DNA from: Candidatus Accumulibacter similis
Lineage (GTDB): Bacteria; Pseudomonadota; Gammaproteobacteria; Burkholderiales; Rhodocyclaceae
Assembly (NCBI GenBank): GCA_013347225.1
Contig: CP054595.1
Span: 2,104,415 to 2,168,414, forward strand
Length of the DNA: 64,000 nucleotides
Reading direction: 5' to 3'
Part shown: positions 8,583-17,141 of the stretch, piece by piece
Layout of the letters: the number at the start of each line of letters is the position of its first letter
How positions within the stretch are numbered: the first letter of the stretch is position 1
Made by a program: the position numbers and the translations under genes
The notes under the pieces: model-generated
Database searches by the model: none
The model's input: only the letters and a program-made list of their open reading frames with translations
What the model was told of the DNA's origin: nothing

Positions 8583-9269
8583 TTGAGCGACGCGCGCCTG
8601 CCACTTCTCGTCATCTTCGACTGCGATGGCGTGCTGGTCGATAGCGAGCCGATCGCCAGTCGGGTCCTCGCCGAAGCACTCAGTGAGCTCGGCTTTCCGC
8701 TGACGGCGCAGCAGGCGATCGATCGTTACACGGGAATCAGCCTCGGCGCGGTCCTGGCGCTGGTCGAGGCCGAATGGGGGCGGCGACTGCCGGCCGATTT
8801 CGCCGCCCTGCTCGGCGAACGCGACCGGGCAGCCTTTGCCGCGGAACTGCAGCCGGTCAGCGGGGCGGCCGAGATGCTGGCCGGTCTCGGGCTGCCGCGC
8901 TGCGTTGCATCGTCGGGAACGATCGCGAAGATCCGCGGCAACCTCTCTCGCACCGGCCTGCTGCAGTATCTCGAGCCGCACCTGTTCAGCGCCACGATGG
9001 TGGCGCGTGGCAAGCCGGCACCCGATCTGTTCCTTCATGCGGCGGCGATGATGGCCGTGCCGCCGGCGCGTTGCGTCGTCATCGAAGACAGTCTCGCCGG
9101 CGTGCGCGCGGCACGCGCCGCCGGCATGTGCGTCTTCGGCTTCCATGGCGGCGGCCATGCGCGCCCGGATTCCGCTGCGGCGCTGCAGGCGACAGGCGCG
9201 ACACGGGTCTTCAGCCGCCTGTGCGAGCTGCCCGGCCTGCTGGCCAGCCCGGCGCCGGCGGGGGACTGA
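8583..9269 (+). CDS. HAD superfamily hydrolase (subfamily IA)
   Basis: 228 aa phosphatase or phosphomutase of the haloacid dehalogenase superfamily. Motif I IFDCDGVLVDSEP (residues 10-22) carries the nucleophilic Asp; motif II Ser/Thr is in VASSGT (about 112-117); motif III Lys is in GKPAPDLF (141-148); motif IV is IEDSLAGV (163-170). A helical cap lies between I and II. The start is TTG, decided by GGAGGGG six bases upstream. Resembles phosphoglycolate phosphatase and beta-phosphoglucomutase relatives, but substrate cannot be inferred. Confidence 0.88.
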   Translation: MSDARLPLLVIFDCDGVLVDSEPIASRVLAEALSELGFPLTAQQAIDRYTGISLGAVLALVEAEWGRRLPADFAALLGERDRAAFAAELQPVSGAAEMLAGLGLPRCVASSGTIAKIRGNLSRTGLLQYLEPHLFSATMVARGKPAPDLFLHAAAMMAVPPARCVVIEDSLAGVRAARAAGMCVFGFHGGGHARPDSAAALQATGATRVFSRLCELPGLLASPAPAGD

Positions 9270-9294
9270 GGGTACCGGTCCGGCGGCGGCCGAG

Positions 9295-10941
9295 TCAGTG
9301 GTTGGCGCCGCCGGGAGCGTTGGCGGTGGGCGCCACTTTCGGCAGGACGATGTCGAAGCGAACCCCCTGTCCCGGCTGGCCGTCGACGGCGAGCGTGCCA
9401 CCGAGGACGCTGCTGACCAGGTTATGACTGATGTACAGCCCGAGGCCGCTGCCGCCGCTGCCCAGCCGTGTGGTGAAGAAGGGATCGAAGATGCGGTCGC
9501 GGATGCTGTCGGCGATTCCCTTGCCGTTGTCGCTGTAGCAGAGCCGGATGTGGTCAGGGTCGATCTCGCCGGCGGCGAGCCTGATCAGGCCGTGATCGAC
9601 GCCGTCAAAGCCGTGCAGCAGCGAGTTGCTGACCAGATTGACTATCACCTGCTCGAGCGGGCCGGGATAGCTGTCGAGCTGCAGCCCGGCGGGAACGTCC
9701 AGCTCGACGCGATGCTGGTGGCCCTTGAACTGCGGGCGCAGGCTGGCGAACAACTCCTCGACCGTCTGCCGCAGGTCGAAGGTGCGGCGGCGGATGCTCG
9801 CCTGATCGATTGCCACCTGTTTGAACTGGCTGATCAGCTCGGCCGCGCGCGCGGTGTTGCGGTCGAGCAGGCGGGCGGCCTCCTGGCAACGGCCGACGAA
9901 GGCGGCGAGTTGCGAGCGATACAGCGAGCCGGCTGCGCAGGCGCGGGCGAAGTCCTCCACCTGTTCCGCCAGCGAGCCCGCAACCAGCCGGGCATTGCCG
10001 AGCGGGGTGTTGAGCTCGTGCGCGACGCCGGCGACCAGGTGGCCGAGGGCCGCCAGCTTCTCACTCTGCACCAGTTGGCGCATGGCCTGTCGCAACTCGG
10101 CGGTGCGCTCGCCTACCAGAGTCTCGAGGTCCTGCCGATGCTTCTGCAACTCGGCTTCGACCCGCTTGCGGTCACTGATGTCGCGTACGAAGGCGATGCT
10201 GTAGGCCTCGCCGCAGTACTCGAAATGGCTTGCCGACAGTTCGACCGGGAAGGTTGAGCCGTCCTTGCGGCGGCGCTCGCTCTCGCTGGTCAGCGAGCCA
10301 GTCGCCTGCAGCGCTTGCCAGTGCGCCTGCCAGCGCGTCTCCGGGTCGGGCCGCGGATCGACGTCGACCACGCGCATCTGCAGGAGCTCCTCGCGACCGT
10401 AACCGAGGATGCGGCACATTTCCCGATTGGCGTAGAGGTAGCGGCCGTCGGCCCTTGCCCAGGCGATTGCGACCGAAGCATGATCGATGGCGAAGCGGGT
10501 GAGTTGCAGCTCTTCTTCAGCAAGCTTGCGGTCGTGGATGTCGACATGCGTGCCGACCACCCGCAGTGCCCGCTGCGCGGCGTCGCGCAGGCTGACCTTG
10601 CCGCGGCCGTTGATCCATTTCCAGTCACCGCCGCTGGTGCGCATGCGGAACTCGATGCTGAAACCGCTGCTGCGGCCTGCAAGGTGGGCCGCGATCGCCG
10701 CTTCGGCTGCCGGCAGGTCGTCCGGGTGGACGCGGTCGCGCCAGGCCGCGTAACTGGCCGGGAACTCGCCCGGGGCGTAGCCGAGCATGGTGTACCAGCG
10801 GTCGCTGAAGTACAGCTCGTCGGTGGCCAGTTGCCAGTCCCAGATGCCGTCGCTGGTAGCTTCCATGACCAGCCGCAGGCGCTCCTCGCTGGCGCGCAGG
10901 GCGCCGTCGGAGCGAGCGGATCGGGCAACGGGCTCCTTCAT
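9295..10941 (-). CDS. PAS-domain sensor histidine kinase
   Basis: 548 aa cytoplasmic sensor kinase without membrane segments. Two PAS domains with PAC tails cover about 21-140 (DGIWDWQLATDELYFSD) and 146-262 (ASVAIAWARADGRYLYANRE). A coiled linker leads to a HisKA domain with phospho-acceptor His308 in GVAHELNTPLG, then a HATPase domain with the N box (VNLVSNSLLHGF), G1 (SDNGKGI) and G2 (GGSGLGLYI). No receiver domain or adjacent response regulator gene is present, so the partner is elsewhere. Start at MKEPVARS; the longer frame upstream is Arg/Ala-rich and overlaps the neighbour. Confidence 0.9.
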   Translation of the reverse strand: MKEPVARSARSDGALRASEERLRLVMEATSDGIWDWQLATDELYFSDRWYTMLGYAPGEFPASYAAWRDRVHPDDLPAAEAAIAAHLAGRSSGFSIEFRMRTSGGDWKWINGRGKVSLRDAAQRALRVVGTHVDIHDRKLAEEELQLTRFAIDHASVAIAWARADGRYLYANREMCRILGYGREELLQMRVVDVDPRPDPETRWQAHWQALQATGSLTSESERRRKDGSTFPVELSASHFEYCGEAYSIAFVRDISDRKRVEAELQKHRQDLETLVGERTAELRQAMRQLVQSEKLAALGHLVAGVAHELNTPLGNARLVAGSLAEQVEDFARACAAGSLYRSQLAAFVGRCQEAARLLDRNTARAAELISQFKQVAIDQASIRRRTFDLRQTVEELFASLRPQFKGHQHRVELDVPAGLQLDSYPGPLEQVIVNLVSNSLLHGFDGVDHGLIRLAAGEIDPDHIRLCYSDNGKGIADSIRDRIFDPFFTTRLGSGGSGLGLYISHNLVSSVLGGTLAVDGQPGQGVRFDIVLPKVAPTANAPGGANH

Positions 10942-11080
10942 CTGCCGTCTGCCGGCGATCTGCCCGGAACGTGCCGCCGCACGGGTGCATGCGGCTGCCG
11001 CATGCGTTGCCAGCCCGCTCGTGGCGCCGCGTGCGGTCGTCGCTGGTCGGCGGCGGGCCTGGCCGCCCGGCACATGCCGC

Positions 11081-11878
11081 TCAGCCTTGCCGCTCGAGCC
11101 ACCCGGCAATCCGTTCGGCGGCTGCCCGCCAGTGTGCGTCGAGCATCAGCGTATGGCCGGCGCGCGGAATCACGGCCACGTCGGCCTTCCAGCGGGCGGC
11201 GGTGAAGCCGAGGACCGCCGGCGGAAACACCGCGTCCGCTTCGCCGCCAACGACGAGGACCGGCAATGGCGGCAGCCGACGGCCGAAGCGCATCGCCAGC
11301 AGGCTGAGATCGAGCAGTGCGCGGCGTGACTCGTCCTGGAACAGCGGCGCGAAGCGCAGCAGATCGTCGCTGCCCGTATCGGCCGAATAATAGACCTCGC
11401 GCAGCGTGCGCAGGTTCTCCGCCGCGTACTCGCCGCGGGTGCTGCGCGCCTGCTGGTCGAAGAAAGCGGGCCTGGTCAGGGCGATCTTCATCGTCGCACC
11501 AAGGATTCCGCCTGGCGGTACCGGTGCCATCAGGACCGCTGCCGGGGCCGCTGCACGTTCGAGGTGCCGCTCGACGACGACGCAGCCCATCGAGTGGCCG
11601 ACCAGAACGGGTGGCTGGCCGAGTTCGTGCACCACCTGCGCCAGGTCGTCGGCGTAGTCATCGACGCCGAAGCCGTGCAGGCTCTCGCGGCCTTCGCTGC
11701 GGCCATGACCCGACAGGTCTAGGGCATGGCAGTCGAAGCCACGGCGGCTGAACCAGGGGAGGAAGTACTCGCCCCAGCAGGCGGCGGTGGCGTAGCCGCC
11801 ATGGACGAAAAGCAGCGGCGGCAGGCGCGGGCGGCCGACAGCCGGCTGGTGCAGGGTATGGATTCGTCGGAGTTTCAT
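11081..11878 (-). CDS. alpha/beta hydrolase
   Basis: 265 aa serine hydrolase of the alpha/beta fold. The oxyanion-hole region LLFVHGGYATAACW starts near residue 22, the nucleophile elbow is GHSMGC (about 93-98), the acid is probably in VVGGEADAVFPP and the catalytic His in AGHTLML near 245. Start placed at MKLRRIHT; an ATG 13 codons upstream would add a short polar stretch. Downstream lies the histidine kinase on the same strand, 139 bases away. Natural substrate unknown; lysophospholipase-like and esterase-like homologues share these motifs. Confidence 0.85.
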   Translation of the reverse strand: MKLRRIHTLHQPAVGRPRLPPLLFVHGGYATAACWGEYFLPWFSRRGFDCHALDLSGHGRSEGRESLHGFGVDDYADDLAQVVHELGQPPVLVGHSMGCVVVERHLERAAAPAAVLMAPVPPGGILGATMKIALTRPAFFDQQARSTRGEYAAENLRTLREVYYSADTGSDDLLRFAPLFQDESRRALLDLSLLAMRFGRRLPPLPVLVVGGEADAVFPPAVLGFTAARWKADVAVIPRAGHTLMLDAHWRAAAERIAGWLERQG

Positions 11879-12390
11879 GGTTGCCGGCAGCAGTGCATGG
11901 CAGTTTGCGTCAGACACGCCGGTTGCAGGGCGATGACACGACTGGCTACAGTATCGCAGGCTGTACCCGCAGTCGACAAGGCGAGCGGCAGCGATCGACG
12001 CAAGGCGGGCGTTGCGCGCGACAAAGAAGAGCAGAATCGCATCTTCGCCGGCCGCGACAGGCCCGTGCCTGCCGTTTCAACCACCCATCCTCGTCTGCCT
12101 GGCTTGCGACCAGACCAGGCCGGACACGCTGCGCGCCCTGCACCTGCACGCGGCACGGCGCCGGCGATGCGGCGCGCGAAGGCGCGCGTGCCTGCCGCGG
12201 CTGGCTGCGCGCGCCGGTGCAACGGGTCCGACTTGCGGGCCGAGATCGCTGCCTTGATGGGCCCCGCCACCAGCGCACCGGTGCAAGTGCCCTGAAGCGG
12301 CGGTTTCTGCGGTAGAATCGACCGTGCCCGGAACGCAACTGGGCGAGGTTCCGCCACAGTCGAGCAAGTCTGGAAAGTCTGGAGAAAGCG
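11879..12390. other. intergenic region
   Basis: Divergent spacer between the hydrolase and the toxin-like pair. Nothing coding is convincing on either strand. Near the right end, CTGAAG (12292-12297) and TAGAAT (12313-12318) with 15 bases between them make a weak sigma-70-like promoter for the small gene at 12391. Confidence 0.3.
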
Positions 12391-12576
12391 ATGCAACTGC
12401 AACCATTCGATCTGAATGACATCCTCCACGAACCCTCCGACGAGCAACTCGATGACTTGATGGAGGAGGTCGCCGCCGCGGCGCGCCGGCACGCCGACGC
12501 CGCACGGGCGCAACTGATGCTTCGTCTGCAGGCCGAGATCTCGGCGATCAATCTCCCTTTCCGCCGCGAGGCATGA
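12391..12576 (+). CDS. small protein, putative antitoxin partner of zeta-like protein
   Basis: 61 aa acidic helical protein (FDLNDILHEPSDEQLDDLME, then an Ala/Arg helix). RBS GGAGAAA precedes the ATG. It overlaps the following P-loop gene by four bases (ATGA), which couples translation in the way usual for toxin-antitoxin pairs. No DNA-binding motif is visible. The antitoxin role is inferred from size, order and overlap only; homologues of such small genes commonly precede COG4185-type predicted ATPases. Confidence 0.55.
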   Translation: MQLQPFDLNDILHEPSDEQLDDLMEEVAAAARRHADAARAQLMLRLQAEISAINLPFRREA

Positions 12577-13229
12577 CCCCCGGGGCGAGACCCCGGTTGA
12601 TCATCGTCGCCGGGCCGAATGGTTCCGGCAAGACCTCGATCACGCAGCAACTCCTGATGCACGAGTGGATGGGCGGCTGCGTGTACGTCAATCCGGATTT
12701 CATTGCGCGCGACGAATTCGGTGACTGGAACTCGCCGGCGGCGGTGATCCAGGCGGCGCAGCGGGCAACCGAGATTCGCGAACAGTGCCTCGAGCGGGGC
12801 GTCAGCCTGGCTTTCGAAACGGTCCTCTCGGCAGCCGACAAGCTCGATTACATCCGCCGCGCACGCGATGCCGGCTTCTTCATCCGCCTCTTTTTCGTCG
12901 GCACGGACGATCCGTCGATCAACGCCAAGCGGGTCGCGATGCGCGTCATGGAGGGCGGCCACGACGTGCCGATTCCGAAGATCATCGCCCGCTACACCCG
13001 GTCGCTGGCCTACTGCTATTTCGTCGCCTGGCTTGCCGACCGGACCTACCTCTACGACAACTCGATCGACAACGCGCGTGCGCGGCTGCTGTTTCGCGCC
13101 TCGGAGGGCCGCATCGTCAAGACCTACGGCGAGATCAACCCGTGGGCGCGGGAAATCGCGCAAAGGCTCCTGCCGGCCGTGTCGGACGAGCTGCCGGTGC
13201 CGCCCGCGGGCGTCTTCCCTGCGGGCTGA
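12573..13229 (+). CDS. zeta toxin-like P-loop kinase (COG4185-type)
   Basis: 218 aa nucleotide-binding protein. Walker A is GPNGSGKTS at about 14-22 near the N terminus, followed by VYVNPDFIARDEF (38-50), which parallels the substrate-binding region of zeta toxins, and SLAFETVLS (about 80-88) holding the probable catalytic acid. Zeta toxins phosphorylate UDP-N-acetylglucosamine and block wall synthesis; whether this group does so is not established. It is translationally coupled to the 61 aa gene upstream. An ATPase with unrelated function is the main alternative. Confidence 0.7.
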   Translation: MTPGARPRLIIVAGPNGSGKTSITQQLLMHEWMGGCVYVNPDFIARDEFGDWNSPAAVIQAAQRATEIREQCLERGVSLAFETVLSAADKLDYIRRARDAGFFIRLFFVGTDDPSINAKRVAMRVMEGGHDVPIPKIIARYTRSLAYCYFVAWLADRTYLYDNSIDNARARLLFRASEGRIVKTYGEINPWAREIAQRLLPAVSDELPVPPAGVFPAG

Positions 13230-13333
13230 ACGCGGGGCTTCCCTGGCGGCCGTCGATCGCAAGCGGCAGCGCGCCGGGGTGCGTCGATTTGCCACATTCC
13301 TGCGGCGGGCAGTGCTCGCCGCCGCCATCCGCT

Positions 13334-14590
13334 TCAGATGCGCTCCGCGCGCACCCTGGTTGCGGTGCGCGCATCGGCTTCGATCACCGTATAGCGGTAG
13401 GTCTGTTCCACCACCGTGTCGCCCACCTGCGGAATGCGCCGCAGGCGGTTGATCAGGAAGCCGGCGATGGTATGCGCCTCGCCCACCGGCAGGCCGAGCT
13501 TGAGCGAATCGTTGAGTTCGGAAATCGGCGCCCGGCCGCTGATCAGGTGCGTATCGTCGTTGATCGCCTCGATGCTGATGCGACGGGTCTTCATGCCGTC
13601 GAAGTCGAAGCCCGAATCGACCGGGCCGACGACCTCCTCGAAGATGTCTTCCATCGTCAGGATGCCGATCGCCGAGCCGAACTCATCGACGACCACCGCC
13701 ATGTGGTCAGCGCGCGAGCGCAGCAGCGGCAGGACCTGGTCGAGGCTCTGCCGCGGCGAAAGATAGAGCGCCGGCTTGACGAAGTCGCTCACCGGCCGTT
13801 GCTCGATGTCCGGCAGCAGCAGATCCCAGGTGCTCAGCGTCATGACGCCGGTGACGTTGGTGATGTTGCCGCGAAACACCGGCAGGCGGTTGAAGCCGGA
13901 AGACCAGACGCGGCGCACCGCTTCCGCCATCTCGCGTGTCTCGTTGAAGCCGATGACCTCGGCCAGCGGCGTCATCACCTCGCCGACGGTGGTGTCGGCG
14001 AAGCGGAAGATGCGCCGGATGCGCTGCTTGCTGGTCGCCGCGCTGTCGGAAGCGGTTTCGGACAGGTCGATCAGGACGCGCAGTTCGTCCTTGCTGATGA
14101 AGCCGCTCGACGCCGAACCGGCGCCGCCGAAGAGCCGCGCGGCGAAACGGGCGACGCGGCTGAAGACGAAGATCACCGGGTAGAAGACGTAGGAGAAGAA
14201 GCGCAGCCCATAGATGATGCGGGTGACGATCGTGTCGGCCTTCTGCTGGAAGATGCTCTTCGGAACGATCTCGCCGAAGATCAGCAGGAATGGGGTGAAC
14301 ACCAGGACCGATAGGATATCGCCGGCGTCGCCGAAGAGACGGACGAAGATCAGCGTGCCGAGGGTGGTGATCGTCACCGTCGCGATGTTGGTGCCGACCA
14401 GCGTCGTGCCAAGCATCACGTCGGGAGTGCGGAACAGGGTGAGAACCAGCTTGGCTCCCTGGTTGCCCATCCGCGCCTCGTGGCGCAGGTGGATCTTGTC
14501 CGAATTGACCATCGCCAGTTCGGAACCGGAGAAGAATCCCTTGAGCAGCAGAAAGATCAGGATCACCAGCAACTGCAGAATCAGGTCCAT
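13334..14590 (-). CDS. CNNM/CorC family membrane protein with CBS pair (GTNIA type)
   Basis: 418 aa. An N-terminal DUF21 transmembrane domain (about 1-170, with FFSGSELAMVNSD and FGEIVPKSIFQQ) is followed by a CBS pair (about 195-320) and a C-terminal CorC-HlyC domain (about 335-418). The family is tied to magnesium or cobalt export and resistance. The segment TTLVGTNIATV identifies the subtype shared with the gene at 22395-23642. It lies 15 bases behind the gene at 14606-16144 and forms an operon with it. Substrate unknown. Confidence 0.88.
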   Translation of the reverse strand: MDLILQLLVILIFLLLKGFFSGSELAMVNSDKIHLRHEARMGNQGAKLVLTLFRTPDVMLGTTLVGTNIATVTITTLGTLIFVRLFGDAGDILSVLVFTPFLLIFGEIVPKSIFQQKADTIVTRIIYGLRFFSYVFYPVIFVFSRVARFAARLFGGAGSASSGFISKDELRVLIDLSETASDSAATSKQRIRRIFRFADTTVGEVMTPLAEVIGFNETREMAEAVRRVWSSGFNRLPVFRGNITNVTGVMTLSTWDLLLPDIEQRPVSDFVKPALYLSPRQSLDQVLPLLRSRADHMAVVVDEFGSAIGILTMEDIFEEVVGPVDSGFDFDGMKTRRISIEAINDDTHLISGRAPISELNDSLKLGLPVGEAHTIAGFLINRLRRIPQVGDTVVEQTYRYTVIEADARTATRVRAERI

Positions 14591-14605
14591 CGTTCGTCTC
14601 CGTAT

Positions 14606-16144
14606 CTAGCCTGCGGCCGCAGCCGCCCTGTCCGACGCCGCGCCGACCGCCGTCGCTTCGGCGGTGGCTTCGTCCGCGGGCAACTTTTCCTGCTCCTCAG
14701 GCGACGACTCATGCAGCAGGTCGGCTTCCTCGTACTCCTCCTGTGCCTGCTGCTGCTGATCCTCGGCCGAGATGCCGGGCAACGGCGCCGCGATGCTCTC
14801 CATCTCTTCCGGTTCCTCGCTGGTCTCCTCCGGTTCGTCGGGGGTACGACCGCGCGTCACGCGTACCTTGGTGATGCGCATGCCGACGACCTCGCGCACG
14901 GTGATCTCGTAGTCGGCGTAGAAGACCTTCTCGCCGACCCGTGGCAGGCGCCCGAAGAGGACCAGCGTGACACCGCCGATGGTGTTCATCAGTGGGTCGT
15001 CGATGTCGAAATTGGTCAGCGTGCGCAGGTCCGCCAGCCGCATGTAGCCCGGCACCGTATAGCTGTCGTTGTCCTCCTCCTGGAAGTGCTCCTGGCCGCG
15101 CAGCTTGCCCGAGATCTCGCCGAAGATGAAACTCAGCACGTCCTTCATCGTGACGATGCCGAGCACCTCGCCGTACTCGCCGATGACCACCGCGGCGCGC
15201 GTGTTGAAGCGCTGGAAGTACTCCAGCATCTCGTCGACCTTCTTCGTCGGCGGCACGAAATGCGCCGGCCGCAGGATCTCCTTGAGCTCGATCCTGCCGC
15301 CACCACCGCGGACGCGGCGCAGCAAATCCTCGGCCTGCAGGAAGCCGATGACGTTGTCCCAATGCCCGCGATACACCGGAACCCGCGGATGGCGATAGCT
15401 GCGGAAGCGCTCGATCAGTTCGTCGACCGGCAGGTCGCCGTCGAGAAAGCGGATGCGTGGCCCCGGGGTCATGATGCGTGCGACGTCGGTTTCCGCCGCT
15501 TCGAGGACCTTGTCGATCAGCACCCGCTCGGCGGCCTGGATGACGCCGGTTTCCTCGCTGTCGGCCATCAGCGTGCGCAGTTCGTCCGGCTTCAGGATGT
15601 TCTCGCGACCGACGTGCTCGCCGACGACGAAAGTGGTGACGCGGTCGGCGACCAGCCGCACGACGTTGCGCAGCGGCGTGACGATGAAGATCCATTTCGG
15701 CAGGAAGCGCGCCGACAGCAGGGTGGCGAACTTCACCGGGAAGTTGACGGCGATCGTCTTTGGCGTCACCTCACCGAAGAGCAGCAGCAGCGGCACCATC
15801 ACGAGGACGTTGATCCAGCCGGCATCGTCCTCGCCGAAGGCGGTGATGAGGATCATCGTCATGTTCGCTGCGGCGGCGATGTTGACGAGTTCGTTGCCGC
15901 AGAGCAGCGAGACGATCAGCCGTCGCGGCTCGTCGAGCATCGCGTGGATGCTCTCCGAATGAGGGTTGCGTGAATTCCGCAGTTTCTGCAGATCAATCCG
16001 GCTGAGCGAGAAGAGGGCGGTTTCCGATCCGGAAAAGAAGGCCGACATCGAGAACAGGCAGCATTGCACCAGGATGCGGATCACCAGTTCCCAGTTGACC
16101 GCCGCCAGGCTGCCCAGGGCGCCGGACATGCTCCATCCCTCCAT
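14606..16144 (-). CDS. CNNM/CorC family membrane protein with CBS pair (EPRRL type)
   Basis: 512 aa. DUF21 domain (about 25-205: SAFFSGSETALFSLS, EPRRLIVSLLCGNELVN, FGEVTPKTIAVN), CBS pair (about 225-350) and CorC-HlyC domain (about 365-450), then an acidic low-complexity tail rich in Glu and Gln (about 450-512) not seen in the other copies. Start set at ATG 16144 with GAGGGG seven bases upstream; an ATG five codons inside also has a GGAGG. First gene of a two-gene operon. Probably a divalent cation transporter; direction and ion not determined. Confidence 0.86.
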   Translation of the reverse strand: MEGWSMSGALGSLAAVNWELVIRILVQCCLFSMSAFFSGSETALFSLSRIDLQKLRNSRNPHSESIHAMLDEPRRLIVSLLCGNELVNIAAAANMTMILITAFGEDDAGWINVLVMVPLLLLFGEVTPKTIAVNFPVKFATLLSARFLPKWIFIVTPLRNVVRLVADRVTTFVVGEHVGRENILKPDELRTLMADSEETGVIQAAERVLIDKVLEAAETDVARIMTPGPRIRFLDGDLPVDELIERFRSYRHPRVPVYRGHWDNVIGFLQAEDLLRRVRGGGGRIELKEILRPAHFVPPTKKVDEMLEYFQRFNTRAAVVIGEYGEVLGIVTMKDVLSFIFGEISGKLRGQEHFQEEDNDSYTVPGYMRLADLRTLTNFDIDDPLMNTIGGVTLVLFGRLPRVGEKVFYADYEITVREVVGMRITKVRVTRGRTPDEPEETSEEPEEMESIAAPLPGISAEDQQQQAQEEYEEADLLHESSPEEQEKLPADEATAEATAVGAASDRAAAAAG

Positions 16145-16610
16145 CCACTTTCCCCTCAGGAAATCCTCTTGATCCGCGAGTCGCCGCGATGTCGTGGGCG
16201 CTTGCCGCCGGCCCGGTCCTGCGTCACCGGCAGGCATTCGGCCGCGCCTTCGCGGCGGTGACGCGCAGGCGAGAAGGATAGGCGCATTCCGACATCGAAA
16301 CAAGCACTTTTGCCGGCCCGCCGCGGTCGCCGTGACGGCGGCTGGCAAGCCTCTCGCGGCTGCCGCGACGGCATCGTCGAAGTCCGTCAGGCGGCGAGCA
16401 AGTCTTCTATGCGCAGGGAATCTGTTGTATTTTTATCGACTGCCGTGGCAGCTTTGGCAAAAAATGGCGGTTTGAGTGCCGCTTCACGGGCAAACCAGTG
16501 CCGCCGCGCGGGGTGTCCGGCGGTGGTTGCCGTGATGAGCGGACGCTGCTGCCGCTGAAGGTCGGCCGACGGTCGAGCGACTTGTTCCTTTTTCGGAGGA
16601 GTACCTGCAG
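16145..16610. other. divergent intergenic region
   Basis: 466 bases between the CNNM operon and usp-nptA. An AT-rich stretch (about 16420-16475) stands out from the GC-rich surroundings and is the likely promoter zone for one or both transcripts, but no clean -35/-10 pair can be named. No coding frame is convincing. Confidence 0.35.
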
Positions 16611-17114
16611 ATGGCTGAAGACAAGCATGACGACGCCCGGATGACAGCGGCAGCACGGGGGCCGATCCTGGCGGCGGTCGATTTCTCGCCGCACTCGGAG
16701 AGCGCACTGCTGCTCGCCGGCGATCTCGCCGACGGCCTCGGCGTGCGGCTGCTGGTGCTGCACGTCGTTCACGATCCGCTGAACATGCCCGGCTACTACG
16801 CGCGCATGGCGCGCAAGAAGACGCTGACGCGGATGGAGGACATCGCCGGCGAGATGCTCGACGCCTTCGTCGCCGAAGCGAAGAAGAAGCACCCGCAGCG
16901 GCAGGCGCTGCAGAAGGCTGAGCTGCTGCTGGTCAAGGGAATCCCGGTGACGCGCATCCTGCAGGTGGCGCAGAAGGAGAAGGCAGGCATGCTGGTACTG
17001 GGCAGCAAGGGAGCGACTGGCCTGCGGCACCTGCTGCTCGGTTCGGTGGCCGAGCAGGTCGTCAGCCTGGCCAGGCTGCCGGTGACCATCGTCAAGGATC
17101 TGCCGAAGAGCTGA
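16611..17114 (+). CDS. universal stress protein, ATP-binding type
   Basis: 167 aa UspA-domain protein. The first strand AAVDFSPHSESALL (about 21-34) and the complete nucleotide-binding motif G-x2-G-x9-G-S in GSKGATGLRHLLLGS (about 129-143) are intact, so ATP binding is expected. RBS GGAGGAG precedes the ATG. It lies 27 bases upstream of the Na/Pi cotransporter gene and probably shares its transcript, suggesting a regulatory or stress role linked to phosphate transport. Confidence 0.92.
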   Translation: MAEDKHDDARMTAAARGPILAAVDFSPHSESALLLAGDLADGLGVRLLVLHVVHDPLNMPGYYARMARKKTLTRMEDIAGEMLDAFVAEAKKKHPQRQALQKAELLLVKGIPVTRILQVAQKEKAGMLVLGSKGATGLRHLLLGSVAEQVVSLARLPVTIVKDLPKS

Positions 17115-17141
17115 TTTCTACCCACACGAGGAGACAACAAC

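Noticed and set aside
14480..15973. Long open frame antisense to the CNNM gene (about 500 codons)
   Set aside because: High GC third-position bias leaves antisense frames open; the sense strand encodes an intact family protein with all domains, while the antisense translation is His/Asp/Arg-rich without a fold.
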